Assembly: GCA_022925895.1 (NCBI GenBank)
Contig: JAKSYS010000754.1
Span: 1-27,405 of the forward strand
DNA from: Fragilaria crotonensis
Lineage: Eukaryota; Bacillariophyta; Fragilariophyceae; Fragilariales; Fragilariaceae
Direction: 5' to 3'
Length of the DNA stretch: 27,405 nucleotides
Below, piece by piece: positions 1 to 9,787 of the stretch. Under the pieces are notes generated by a model that was not told the DNA's origin, searched no databases, and saw nothing but the letters and a program-made list of their open reading frames with translations. Position numbers and translations under genes: made by a program. Each line of letters starts with the position of its first letter. The first letter of the stretch is position 1.

Positions 1-676
1 AGTTCTAGTGGGGGCGAAAATTGAGCAGCTCCTGACAAACTTGACGATGTGAAGTTCCTCCCTGAAAGTAAGAATGCAATTTGCACAGAAGTTGAAAGTT
101 GTTGTCATGTCATCCAAGAAAAGCATGGAAGATGTTGAATATTCAACTTCGATATGAACGACTCTGATTTGAAGCGACGAGCGTGTCACGAACCGAGTGC
201 CGAGTGTGACAGTGCGACAGTAGAATCGATCACAATACGACTACCGTAGTAAGTCCTATGCATATGTCATATCTGTCATATGATGACAGTCCAGTACTTG
301 GATTCTGTACTACCCGTTCCCGTACCTGGTATTGGTAGAAATACCAGCTTCTCGATCTATCACCGAAAATACAATCAAATCTACCACACTATCATCCATC
401 ATACTATATCTCCCATCGAGAGACATCATGAGGTTACAGCAGGCCGAACCATGGTTGGATTGGAGATCATAGGCTGCCATGTATCAATCATCGCGAGTGT
501 TAGGGTTCGCTTTCCCCCCAAAGGCACCACAACTATATTGACCATAAGCGCAGCCTGGTCGCGGGTACTAGCTAGAGCTGGTCTAAGAATTAAACAATAG
601 CGACCAGCTTTCGTAGGACCCAGCCTTTGCTGTGGAAGTACTCCAACGCTTCAACGTCCGAGACGTCTTACGGCTG
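1..676. other. No supported gene
   Basis: Short open frames occur here, but none resembles a known protein or has convincing codon structure. The stretch holds a TCATATG/TGACA-rich patch near 258-290 and a copy of the motif GTACTAGCTAGAGC at 565-578, which recurs at 2087-2100. It lies downstream of the minus-strand membrane-protein gene and may include its 3' UTR. Confidence 0.5.
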
Positions 677-1629
677 TTAAACAAAATTTTCGCCTTTACC
701 GACGCCTCGTCTCTTGGATCTGGCGTTGTTCGTGCTCTTCTCTGGGACAAGAGGTGAATTGTCGCTATCATCATCATTCTCCTCGTCTCCGTCGGATACA
801 AATGTCCCTTGGTGGGTATTCTTCGACTTGTTATTCCTACCGGAAAAAGTATTCGTGAGCGACCGTAATCCAGTCCTGACGACCTGAATTGCCGCTGGAC
901 CATGAAAGATATCATCAAAGTTGACGGTTTCACTTTCATCGAAACCAAACCTGCGCACAACCCTCCTGTAATTTCCATAAATCTTGACGCAGGTATACAA
1001 CGTTACGACCATGCAGACTAGAGCGGCCTCCCAATGGAGGACGAGCCACGCACATCAACAATGACCCCACGGTACATGCGAGGCCAACTCCGAAGGAATA
1101 AAACACGGATCTCCGTTCTTCATACAAGCCGTCGGTGGCCGTCACCATTGACCCATCAGGTCCTCGGAGAGCCAAGCCTGCACCGAGTACCGAGAGGGTA
1201 GTTGTGTGGCTGACAACAATCATGTTCGCGCAAAAAGCTGACACTATCATTACGTAGTACAAGAATTTCAACACACGAGGTAACAGAGACAATCCCTCGC
1301 CCTGATTGCAATGTAAATCATGAGATGCTGCAGTGTAAATTACAAGCGTATTCTAGACACACGTTTCTGATTTCTTACCCATACTGAATTCGGAGATGGC
1401 GTAAACTCAATAAACATCGTTACGTCCAGTCCAGCCAAGACGGCAGCTTGAGTGCCAACGGTCACTGCGGTTCGAGAGGGTGAGCTATCGGAGTTGCATA
1501 TCACGTACTCCAAAAGTAGCTGAGCGACTCACTGAAATTGGTATGATGCAGATTGAACTCTTTTTCTTTCAAAGCTGTTGCCTGCTGCTTCATGGCACTT
1601 TGCAATTGTAATTTATCCGCGGCCAACAT
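677..1629 (-). CDS. Four-TM membrane protein, Orai-like calcium-channel candidate (3 exons, one apparent frameshift)
   Basis: Proposed CDS: exon 1 1629-1533, exon 2 1464-1379, exon 3 1301-677, about 268 residues. The introns of 68 and 77 bp start GTGAGT and GTAAGA and end CAG, and both splices keep frame. Within exon 3 the frame must shift by one base near 1049-1057 (one extra base, or two missing) to join the two halves. The translation has four hydrophobic segments: AAVLAGLDVTMFIEF, KFLYYVMIVSAFCANMIVV, SVFYSFGVGLACTVGSLL and WEAALVCMVVTLYTCVKIYG. The C-terminus is acidic then basic and looks disordered. From memory of the Orai family, the first segment with its Glu (MFIEF) resembles the pore helix ending MVEV, and segment 3 resembles Orai TM3. 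That match is inference; the safe call is a conserved four-TM protein. The start codon follows an in-frame TAG. The single-base break may be an assembly error or a real lesion. Confidence 0.5.
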
Positions 1630-2020
1630 GATGACGGTCTAGACTTGGCTATGAAGTGAGGAACCTGAAATGACCAGGGTAAAAGAAGCTGACTTGATTA
1701 TTTTCGAGGTCGAACGTAACTCTTGAAAGTTGCCAATGTCAACAATTCAAGGCTAGTATGAAGTCTCGTCAAGTTGGTCGAAAATCAACTTCCATGCATT
1801 CATTCGCGAGTTTCTCAACGGTTGGCCAATGCCAGGCATTGGCGCGAAAAATCCAAGTCTTGTTACGTGATGCGAGATGCGAGTGTGCTGGGCCTGTTGA
1901 GATCGTATGGTGGTAGGTATGATACGCACGGTTATCATACATACGAGTACGTAATACGTATGTAGTACTTGTACCAGGTGGCAATTGCGCATTTTTACTG
2001 GTATTCCGTATTCCTCATTG

Positions 2021-2170
2021 CACAGTACTACATGTACCGGTATACATATGTCATAGTACTCACTACTAACTACTGTACTCACTACAGTACTAGCTAGAGC
2101 AGACACTACCTGGTACTACAAGGTACCCGATACTACTCTACTACCGGTAGTACTCGTAGTACTCGTGATA
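2021..2170. repeat. GTAC-palindrome cluster
   Basis: I count nine GTAC tetranucleotides in 150 bp, against roughly 0.6 expected for random sequence. They are embedded in AGTACT, GGTACC and TGTACC words and short TACTAC runs. The cluster lies upstream of the minus-strand membrane-protein gene, as similar clusters do for other genes in this window. Function is unknown. Confidence 0.6.
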
Positions 2171-3461
2171 TTCTCCGAGTATTCGAACATTTTACACCTT
2201 AAGCCTTAAGAACACATAGCACATTGCTGACAGCATCATAGGCTCTTTGGGATGTCATGACTTCGAAAGGACTTGACATGACACATGACATACTACAACA
2301 CGCAACACAGCAAGTTGCAGTATTCTAAACAAAGATTTCTCTTCGTAATTCCACATGCAAAGAATGTCAAGCAGAGGTGCATGAGCGGGGATTAGGACTA
2401 CTAGTACTGGACCTTCCAGGAAGTGGTATCGCCAACAATGTATTTGATTCAATTCCAAGTAAAGAACTCTATCCCCCAAAAAATACTGTGATGTCTGAGG
2501 GAATCTTGAATCTTGATCCGTATTGGTTTCAGTTGCAATTTACAAAATGAAATGTTTTTGTGATACTGTGTTCGGATCTGGGGCAGCACCTACTCATGAA
2601 GAGTTGTGATTTTTGTTTACAAAAGAATCTACGTTTGTCTTGTAACTTTTGGTCTCACAAATCCCTTGCTTATATGAAGATTGCCTCGTTTCTTTCCGTC
2701 ATTTTTGCTACTATCATGGCAGTCTTTGTAGAAACGGCGACAAGTCTTTGATTCCTATTGGTCAAATACAACATCCAATGTCCTAGATCCCTGCTCCCTC
2801 ATTGTTTTGGCATTTTCGTGCATATTGATATACAAACCACTCAACAACCAGTCTCTCTTCTTGCTCCTCACACCAGGCAAGGAATTCGGATGGTCCATTT
2901 ATACTGTCGTTCTTGTCATCATTCCATTAAGATTCAATTGAATCCTACACAGCATATGCCAACAAGTTATCACTCTTGATCATTGTGAAGATCATATCCA
3001 ATAACATATTTGTCATGATGGTACCTTCTCTCATCATTCTTTTACAGCCAAGCTTCAATGCATGACAACATGATATCCGTATGTGATACCATCACGTTGC
3101 AACTTTATGACATATGTGTTACTAGGTGCTTCATTGACCATGAATTGTTTTGGTTGCACAATGACCAAACTGTGGTGTTGATAGGAGTGTGAGTTCACAA
3201 CTATGGTGGTATATCCTTTGATCACTGTTTTGGAAGGAATGAGAAGATCATCCATTTGGTTGTCCTTCTGTGGTGACTAGTTGTGGAGATGTTACTCTCC
3301 TGCAGTGAGCGTCAAAGCGTAAGAGAATTCATCAATAAAGTACTCCAGTACACAGGAATGGGGTAAATATGCAGGGATGATGCAGCGTGGTTGTCTATCG
3401 CAAAACTAAGCTGCGTGTCTCTCGTAATGGAGTTTATACAGAATTGCTAAGAAATGTTATC

Positions 3462-3500
3462 AGTCGGGGGTCGGTGGTGGGGAGTCGGGAGTCGGGAGCC
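3462..3500. repeat. GAGTCGG short tandem repeat
   Basis: Imperfect units of GAGTCGG/GGTCGG in a G-rich stretch. A closely related 7-mer array occurs at 13471-13505 upstream of another gene. Both lie 5' of a coding region, about 530 bp from the ITPK-like start and about 120 bp from the chorismate-lyase-like start. Confidence 0.55.
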
Positions 3501-4032
3501 GTATTGTTTTTGTTGTGTCGAAAGCGACAAAAAAGAAGGGGGAAAAGACGACGACTCGATGCCATTAAATTTCTCCCGCCTGCTGCCCTCCCGGACTCAT
3601 GCACTCAAATAATTGATTTTGTAACGCTACAGAACACGTGATGGTGCCATACGCCACTACGTCAACATTCTACCGTCCACTCCATCTCTGGAATCTGGAC
3701 CCCTTCGCCCCTCGCCACAATTTCATCTTTTTTTTCAATATCACGTGAGTTCGAGAAGTACTCGGAGTAGGCTTTTCGCGTTGAGCACGTGTATTCAATA
3801 TCAAGTGTCCATCGTCAATCTACCTGTCCTCAAGGCGAGCCGATTAACAAACGTTGACTGCTCATATAATGGAGCAATAGAGAAGAGACAGTTTTGCCTT
3901 TGTTTTCCTTGTTAGACTCGACTTGTTCAAAACTAACAAAGCAACAGCGAGGAGCAAGCGCAGCCGCACCCGACTCTTTTTGCTTCATTGAAACAGGGAT
4001 AGGTCTTGGTCTGCCTCCGCATTAGCTTTGAA

Positions 4033-5442
4033 ATGAACTTTGACGATTCTCAGAGCGTGGCGGATACCGCAGACTCCATCACCACCCAAGACCTGCAAAA
4101 ACCGATACTCGTGGGGTATGCCTTTGGAGCAAAAAAGATGAACACGATGGCCACAGTCATGGCGGAGGCCTCGCGCGCGCGCGTCGTGGGGGTCATCTCC
4201 ATGGAAGACCAGGAGACTCCATTGGGACCCTCCAATTCTCTTACAACAGCAGCTCTTTGTCTCCACCAGAAGAAGGAATCGCAGTATCCAAAGAATATTG
4301 TGTTATCACCAGGAGGCTTAAACAACATTGTTCGATTCTTTCGATCGTCCTGCTCATCGGTAGGAAGCGACGATGACTTCGGGAGCAATACCTCCACAAC
4401 TGGTACAGGAACGGTGACAATTGCAACGCGCAAAACACTCTCGTCGCACGCGTCAGGATCATCAACTTACCCTGTTCGAGTGTCTTTCGTACCGGTCGAT
4501 CTTAACGAGCCCCTAGAGGACCAGCATGGTGGCCGATTTGACATCATTCTACACAAAATGACAGAAGATATTCTGTGTTTATCGACTGCTGATGCCTGCT
4601 GGAAGCAAATGGTAGACGAACGTGGCGACATCTCACACAGGATGAAAACCTGCGATCCGACGCTAGCGCATGCGATTCAACGGATTCACAGGCTGAAGGA
4701 TTATCAACGATCACATCCTCAATGCTGCCTTGCCGATGATCCAGCGAACGTTGAGATCGTCATGAGTCGCTCTGCTATCTCTTCTAAGCTGCAGCTGGCT
4801 TTGGTGGGGACTACCAGCACCAGCGGTCATTGTGTGGCAACACCCAGATTTGTTGAATACAATCAACACAACCAGCAACATTCGCTGAAGTATCCGTTGA
4901 TTGCGAAACCCATAACCGCGGCTGGAACTACAAAATCACATTGCATGGGAATTGTCTTAAGCCCCGGAGGTCTTGCAAAAGTTGAAGTTCCCTGTCTTCT
5001 GCAAGAGTATGCCAATCACTGCTCCACCCTGTATAAGGTTTACGTCCTTGGAGACGACATTCACGTCTTTTCGAGACTGTCTCTTCCTGATTTGCCCTGT
5101 GAAACAAGCGATCTGGACTTGTTAAACCCGTACGTGGAGTTCGATTCACAACGCCCCTATCCGAAGCTTTCGGATTTCGGGTTGGAAATGCCGCCACCTG
5201 CAAAACGAACAAAATCATTACAGCTATCTGCTGGAGAAGTAGCCCCGATTGTTGGCGCTCTGAAACAGGTGTTTGGTCTGGAGCTCTTTGGGTTTGACGT
5301 TCTTTGTTCTGACAATCGTCTGCTAGTAGTTGACGTGAATTACTTTCCATCGTTCAAGGAGGTATCCAACTTCCCATCACTGCTCGCGAAATTTTTGGTC
5401 CAGCGCGCCGTACAGAAGAGGAAAATGACTACATCGTCATGA
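4033..5442 (+). CDS. Inositol 1,3,4-trisphosphate 5/6-kinase (ITPK) family protein
   Basis: A 469-residue intronless frame. The ATG at 4033 (MNFDDSQS) is the first methionine; the open frame reaches further 5' only through non-ATG codons. The ITPK family is an ATP-grasp family that phosphorylates inositol polyphosphates in the cytosol or nucleus on the way to phytate and pyrophosphates. Recognisable parts are an N-terminal segment VGYAFGAKKMNTM typical of ITPKs, the central PLIAKPITAAGTTKSHCMGI (ATP-binding lysine region), CLLQEYANHCSTLYKVYVLGD, and the C-terminal FGFDVLCSDNRLLVVDVNYF followed by PSFKEV, which holds the Mg-binding Asp/Asn typical of ATP-grasp enzymes. It is longer than plant ITPK1 (about 320-350 residues) because of low-complexity inserts near residues 110-140 and around 250-280. 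It converges with the GNAT gene, with 47 bp between the stop codons. Confidence 0.88.
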   Translation: MNFDDSQSVADTADSITTQDLQKPILVGYAFGAKKMNTMATVMAEASRARVVGVISMEDQETPLGPSNSLTTAALCLHQKKESQYPKNIVLSPGGLNNIVRFFRSSCSSVGSDDDFGSNTSTTGTGTVTIATRKTLSSHASGSSTYPVRVSFVPVDLNEPLEDQHGGRFDIILHKMTEDILCLSTADACWKQMVDERGDISHRMKTCDPTLAHAIQRIHRLKDYQRSHPQCCLADDPANVEIVMSRSAISSKLQLALVGTTSTSGHCVATPRFVEYNQHNQQHSLKYPLIAKPITAAGTTKSHCMGIVLSPGGLAKVEVPCLLQEYANHCSTLYKVYVLGDDIHVFSRLSLPDLPCETSDLDLLNPYVEFDSQRPYPKLSDFGLEMPPPAKRTKSLQLSAGEVAPIVGALKQVFGLELFGFDVLCSDNRLLVVDVNYFPSFKEVSNFPSLLAKFLVQRAVQKRKMTTSS

Positions 5443-5489
5443 ACGAAAGTTTCTGATTCTCTTAAGCTGATATTTCCACTATTCTTGCA

Positions 5490-5912
5490 TCAAATTTCCT
5501 TACTGAAATGGAAGGAAGCGATTGCCATGTGTTGGTCCATATAGAATTTGTGGGCGCCGACTCGATGCACTGCGGAATCCAAATGAATGCGACCGCATCC
5601 ATTTTCCTTGCCGAATGTAATCAGCCAATCAAACAAAATCTTTCCAAGTCCTTTGGATCTTTCGTTCTCATCAACCACAAGGTCATCAACGAAAAGGATT
5701 CTCCCAAAGGCAAGGTTGTTCATGATACGGAAGCCACACACTCCAACTACCTTGTCCCGGCTGTCCTTGAGATATGCCAACATAAATGCCTCTGCACCCT
5801 GCAGAAGGACTCGTTGAACAAAGGAATCTTCGTCAAGGTGAGGCCTGAGCTGTGAAATGACAGCATAGCAGCTTCGAATTTCTTCGTCATTGCCGCATAT
5901 GCGGATCTCCAT
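5490..5912 (-). CDS. GNAT-family N-acetyltransferase
   Basis: A 140-residue protein that starts MEIRICGND at the first true ATG (5912). The frame runs a few codons further 5' only through GTG. The order of elements fits a small GNAT acetyltransferase: an N-terminal beta strand and helix, the substrate-side strand KVVGVCGFRIM, then RILFVDDLVVDENERSKGLG, where RSKGLG is the R-x-x-G-x-G acetyl-CoA pyrophosphate loop, followed by a long helix LFDWLITFGKENGC and a C-terminal strand with HKFYMDQHMAI. The substrate cannot be told; the family acetylates small amines, peptides or proteins. Its 5' flank (5990-6230) is very rich in GTAC palindromes and is shared with the plus-strand gene at 6504. Confidence 0.88.
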   Translation of the reverse strand: MEIRICGNDEEIRSCYAVISQLRPHLDEDSFVQRVLLQGAEAFMLAYLKDSRDKVVGVCGFRIMNNLAFGRILFVDDLVVDENERSKGLGKILFDWLITFGKENGCGRIHLDSAVHRVGAHKFYMDQHMAIASFHFSKEI

Positions 5913-6503
5913 TGTTGTTCTTCTGACTTCTGACACAAGTAGGGTCTACCGTATCATAGTTGCGAAAGATATATTGACTGGATCCTTGAGTGCTGTACTG
6001 TACAAGGTACCGTACCTGTACTCCAGTACTATTATACTACTACACCGGTGTACAGGTAGTACTACACATATAAGCATCCCGTAGCCACCGCGCATTCTTA
6101 TATGCATATGCAGTACTCCCAGAACTTGTATGTCATATCGTCATATGACATACTGTAGACTGTAGTATGACATAGAACTGTAGTACAGTGGTACGATGTA
6201 CTGCAGTACTTCGTAGGACCTGTTACCAAGCTGGGTTATGGGTTATGGGTCTTGTGTTGAACACTTTCGTCATCGCGTCATCACGTCATCACTCAAGAAC
6301 ACACTGACATTCCTCATCTACATACATGGCACTCAGTATTCCTTCCACGTACAGAAATTCGTTGCAGCAAGGATTATCAGACTACTGGTAGTTGCACCTG
6401 GTACGAATTCGTCTACCTGTGTACTGGTATGATTTTAGTACGTGATTGTGACAGACTCTATATAGCGTCTAACAATCACCAGGTACTACTAGTACTTTGC
6501 ACC
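5913..6503. promoter_or_regulatory. Divergent intergenic region with dense GTAC cluster
   Basis: This is the shared 5' flank of the GNAT gene (minus) and the unknown gene at 6504 (plus). Between about 5991 and 6065 I count eight GTAC palindromes in roughly 75 bp. A nearly palindromic TATGTCATAT/ATATGACATA patch lies at about 6129-6153. The repeated GGGTTATGGGTTATGGGT at about 6234-6251 resembles a telomere-type unit but is too short to mean much. No gene is apparent. Confidence 0.45.
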
Positions 6504-7304
6504 ATGTCAGGTTCACTGAAGAAGGTCGGTGACGCCGTTGCCAAGAAGGCTTTGAAGACCCCTCGCGCCGTTACCGCGGCTGAGGCTCCTTTTATCGAGC
6601 CGGCCTTGGAATCGACGAAGGAAACATTGATGCCATGGAAAGGATGGATGGGAAGAATGGTGAAGGATACTTTTGGTGAAGAACGTTATCAGGCGCTTCG
6701 CAAGCTCATTTTCTACCGTCCTGATGATATCCATGACTTGCATCAGGCGCCAAACCCGTCCACCAAGGTCCCCATATCTGCTACCGACCCATCTCTTTAC
6801 CGCCAGTACCGTTATCCTTCCCCCGGATCTGAAGGTCCAGTTCGTGTTCCTACCATGGACTTGAACGAAGACCCTTACGACGTGACTTACTATACGCGCG
6901 ACACTTCCCGTAGAAACCTTGATGCAGCCTACCCACACCCAGAGATTCAACGTATGAAGCTTGCGCTCATGGATCAAAATTCTCCTGAAGTCCAGGAAAT
7001 GCAAGAGCAGTTGAAGCCAACATCGTCTCCTGGAAACCAGGGAAGATTTGCGACTGGCCCGACGGACTTTGATCCGACTGGACTTCGTGCCACCATGTCT
7101 GCCAATCATGCGGCCTTGCAGAAATCCTTGGACTCTCACATGCCGGATCATTTGCCAACCCCTGTCTGGCATGATAAACAGGAAGAAATTTTCGCGTGGT
7201 ACAAGGAGCGAGACTTGCCAGTCCCCATGGGGGCTACCGGGTTTGGACTTGTCCCAACCAGCCACCGAGTTGCCAGAGATAAATTCAATTTTTTGGAGGA
7301 TTAG
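6504..7304 (+). CDS. Conserved-looking protein of unknown function
   Basis: An intronless 266-residue frame. I chose the ATG at 6504 (MSGSLKKVGDAV, context ACCATG); an earlier in-frame ATG at 6429 lies in the GTAC-rich flank and would add 25 residues of poor quality. The N-terminus is basic and alanine-rich (KKVGDAVAKKALKTPRAVTA) and could be a mitochondrial or plastid targeting sequence, but this is inference. The rest is soluble, proline-rich and without membrane segments: KGWMGRMVKDTFGEERYQAL near residue 50, a Tyr/Pro-rich middle, and a C-terminal PTPVWHDKQEEIFAWYKERD. It might be an organellar complex subunit, but I do not recognise a family. Coding confidence is high because codon use is even, the frame is long and the product has a balanced composition. 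Confidence 0.75.
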   Translation: MSGSLKKVGDAVAKKALKTPRAVTAAEAPFIEPALESTKETLMPWKGWMGRMVKDTFGEERYQALRKLIFYRPDDIHDLHQAPNPSTKVPISATDPSLYRQYRYPSPGSEGPVRVPTMDLNEDPYDVTYYTRDTSRRNLDAAYPHPEIQRMKLALMDQNSPEVQEMQEQLKPTSSPGNQGRFATGPTDFDPTGLRATMSANHAALQKSLDSHMPDHLPTPVWHDKQEEIFAWYKERDLPVPMGATGFGLVPTSHRVARDKFNFLED

Positions 7305-7870
7305 TAAATCTTGTGGGTGCCTAGATAGGACCCGCAGCAGTAAGGAGTGTATGACGATCGAGCCTGTTTACTGGTAGCAAGAGGCATTCGTCTGCTGTAC
7401 GTTAGATTCCTCCAATGTGATGGTCAGTCAAGCGATGAATGGAGAGCTCAATCTCTTTAGTACTACTAGAGAGTTTACAAAGCCGAGATATTGTGTATTG
7501 TGAAGTCAATAACCAACATCATGAGTGATTTCCATGTACAGTGTGTATGTTGTTGGCATCCCTGTATCGAATTCTACCGTAGCTCTAGTAGTAGTACAGT
7601 AGTTGCTCGTTCTATGTCATGCTACCAGTACTACCAGGTACCGGTAGCTAGAGCACGTGAGTTTACTGTGGTACTCAGAGTACTTTGCACCGTACGTGTA
7701 AGTAGTGTATCTCGTTGTCGAGATCCCGAACCCCGAACATCTCAACCGCTTCCTGTGCCAATGCCGTTGTCAATATTTGATTCACATGTCATACACACAC
7801 ACCAAACATGCATTGGAAGACTCTTGCCGAAACCCTATAGCGCTAGAGGACTACAGGTAGCACTTTGAGA
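7305..7870. promoter_or_regulatory. Intergenic region upstream of the M50B-like gene, GTAC-rich
   Basis: No supported gene. GTAC palindromes cluster around 7590-7700. This stretch also carries GGTAGCTAGAGC at 7643-7654, related to the GTACTAGCTAGAGC motif at 565 and 2087. A CACGTG box follows at about 7654-7659. It contains the 3' UTR of the 6504 gene and the likely promoter of the gene at 7871. Confidence 0.4.
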
Positions 7871-8692
7871 ATGAGTCAAGATGACAACCACAGATCTGAT
7901 GATTGGTCATGTTGCAATGATTCCCAGTCCTTGTTTATTGTATTCTACATTGCGTTTGTGGCAATTGCCTTCGCCTTGGGGAAAAGTTTGATATTGAAAC
8001 CAATGAGGTTGATTACAGTCTTCATTCATGAAATGTCGCATGCTCTGGCTTGTTGGATAACTTGCGGCAACGTTATGCAACTGCAAGTTTACGAAAATGA
8101 AGGAGGTGTGACGAGGTACATTGGAGGGTGTCGTTGTCTCATCATCCCAGCAGGGTATATTGGCGCTAGTTTCTTTGCGATGGCGTTTGTCATTCTTAGT
8201 GGCGGAAGGAAGACAGCCACCTTCGCAGGAGGCGCGTTCACCTTCGCTTTGCTCCTCTCACTGTGCTACTCTCCCAATCGAGTAATGGTGTATCTTTGTC
8301 TGTGCTATGCTGTGATAAACTCAGCCGTCATCCTTATTGAATGGAAATACTACACACCGATTGTGCAATTTCTTATTCTCTTCTATGGTGTATTGACAGG
8401 CATGTTCGCAGTATCTGATATCTATGATGACACAGTCATTCGGTCGGTGCAAGGCAGCGATGCGTACGCTTGTAGCCATGAAGTTTGTCGATGCTGCGCT
8501 CCTCGGGCAATTGGTGTCCAGTGGATTATTCTAGCAGTCTTCTTTCAGATCTTTGGAATTTGGATCGCTTTGGTTGAGATGAGCGATGAATGTGAAGCCT
8601 TGGGGTGGTTTGAATGCGTCCACCTCACCATCAATTTGGAAGACTTCGAGCTTGGTGAAGATCGATGGGATTTCGATGGATTTTGGGGTTGA
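7871..8692 (+). CDS. Peptidase M50B-like integral membrane protein
   Basis: A 273-residue intronless frame with the first true ATG at 7871 (MSQDDN). The sequence shows a membrane segment IVFYIAFVAIAFALG near residue 25, then VFIHEMSHALACWITCG, which contains the HExxH zinc-protease signature (HEMSH) embedded in a hydrophobic segment. Next come EGGVTRYIGG and IIPAGYIGASFFAMAFVIL, several further hydrophobic helices, and the family-typical SDIYDDTVIRSVQGSDA near residue 200, followed by a last helix. This order matches plant and fungal M50B-like proteins, which are related to site-2-protease-type metallopeptidases. Members are often annotated as peptidases without a demonstrated substrate. A Cys-rich patch (EVCRCCAP) lies in the last loop. 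The tail is acidic. Confidence 0.87.
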   Translation: MSQDDNHRSDDWSCCNDSQSLFIVFYIAFVAIAFALGKSLILKPMRLITVFIHEMSHALACWITCGNVMQLQVYENEGGVTRYIGGCRCLIIPAGYIGASFFAMAFVILSGGRKTATFAGGAFTFALLLSLCYSPNRVMVYLCLCYAVINSAVILIEWKYYTPIVQFLILFYGVLTGMFAVSDIYDDTVIRSVQGSDAYACSHEVCRCCAPRAIGVQWIILAVFFQIFGIWIALVEMSDECEALGWFECVHLTINLEDFELGEDRWDFDGFWG

Positions 8693-9787
8693 TTCTTCCG
8701 GTAGGCTCTCGGGCTTTTGTCCGATTTCAAGTGAAAGAACAAACATCGGGATCTTCTCAACTCCAGAATTAGTTCTCGGCTAGTACCTTGTGTCATCCAC
8801 TGGGTGAGAGGGACAACTTTCCCAACGTTCCGAACGAAATAGGCTTTGTTTGTCAGCTGGTGCGACGAATTACGACAGAAAAGACGGATGGGATACCAGA
8901 AAAAGTCAGTCGTCATCAAAACATAAACCCCCGTACCTTGATGTGAAGTGGATCCGCGAAAGGAAAACCAGATGCGAAGCCGTCTACAGTCTACACGGCC
9001 GATCCACCAACCAGAGCTGCTGCCGGTAATACCTATCGACATGGACTCTTCAAGACCTGATTATGAGTACCAGAACGAGAGAATTGGCATGAACGAATCG
9101 ACGCTAGCGGCAGACTAATAAAAGTGTTGCATAATGAGGTGAATCGTTTCAGGTTCGTGTAAATCAACCGGAGTGCATTCTCGATTTTCAACGATCTATG
9201 CTTTGTTAGTAAATTGAAGCAGAAACTGAGGAACATTACCTGAGTGCGCAGTCAATACCCTAACCCACTCGCGACCGATTTCTTTCCTACGGCGAACTGT
9301 TCACAACCCCTTCGGATGTCATGATCTCAACGAAAAGTTCCGGACCTCACCAATTCTCGCATGATATTGATAAGCATGCCTTGGAATTCTTGTGCTGGAT
9401 GCAGGTGGGTGTGGAAGGGACGTTCGAATAAGTGCCTTCGGATTGGATAACTGGTCTTAATCTTCGAATAGTGACAATCACAGCGCCACCTATGCATATG
9501 GTATCGACCACTGGTACGTCGTGTCGAGTTGCAGCCTCTTGACCATGTTTTGAAGGTGCACAGAATCGCCGTATTTGTCAAACGTGGCTACAGCAATGTA
9601 GTTGGAATCTGCAATCTGCCGATGCAACGGCGGCATGGCAATCAAAACTCATGAGGAGCACGGTGACGACGCGCCGCAAATCATCGTCCTGCTTCGACGT
9701 TTTCGAACATGCAATGGACGTGATCTTGGTGTACATGGTGGGTCTGAAATCGGCAGCGTGCAGATTTGGTTTGTCTTGGAGACATAT
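8693..9787. other. Gene-poor region without a supported gene
   Basis: Open frames here are short and mostly begin at non-ATG codons. On the minus strand around 9320-9670 the translation in one frame reads for tens of residues between stops (for example IADSNYIAVATFDKYGDS), which hints at a decayed coding sequence, but I cannot name it. No RNA gene was recognised. Confidence 0.4.

Larger units (their letters stand above)
1630..4032. other. Long intergenic region without a supported gene
   Basis: About 2.4 kb. The part next to the membrane-protein gene (1870-2170) is crowded with GTAC palindromes. From about 2500 to 3300 the sequence becomes visibly AT-rich. It contains one minus-strand open frame at 3055-3255 that begins with a true ATG, but I recognise nothing in it; it may be a transposon scrap. 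At 3462-3500 there are GAGTCGG tandem units. The last 400 bases (CACGTG at 3636-3641, TCACGTGAG near 3742) should hold the promoter and 5' UTR of the ITPK-like gene. Confidence 0.45.

Noticed and set aside
280-600. 106-codon frame on the plus strand
   Set aside because: Composition reflects repeats and intergenic palindromic words; no domain, no upstream structure and no similarity recognised.
1005-1065. A micro-intron to explain the break in the four-TM gene
   Set aside because: The only GT-AG pairs that restore frame would remove most of a membrane segment conserved in length.
1485-1532. Alternative 48-bp intron in the four-TM gene ending at GATAG
   Set aside because: It leads to an early stop codon; the 68-bp intron ending CCGCAG keeps the frame and is of normal size for this window.
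3055-3255. 66-codon minus-strand frame in the AT-rich region
   Set aside because: Reads smoothly but is short, isolated and unrecognised; kept only as a remark in the intergenic entry.
6234-6251. Telomere-like GGGTTATGGGTTATGGGT
   Set aside because: Only about two and a half units, and not the standard TTAGGG repeat; likely chance in a repetitive flank.
6513-7265. 250-codon open frame on the minus strand
   Set aside because: It lies wholly antisense to the 6504 gene, has the residue bias of a shadow frame (Trp/Arg/His-rich), and does not resemble any protein.
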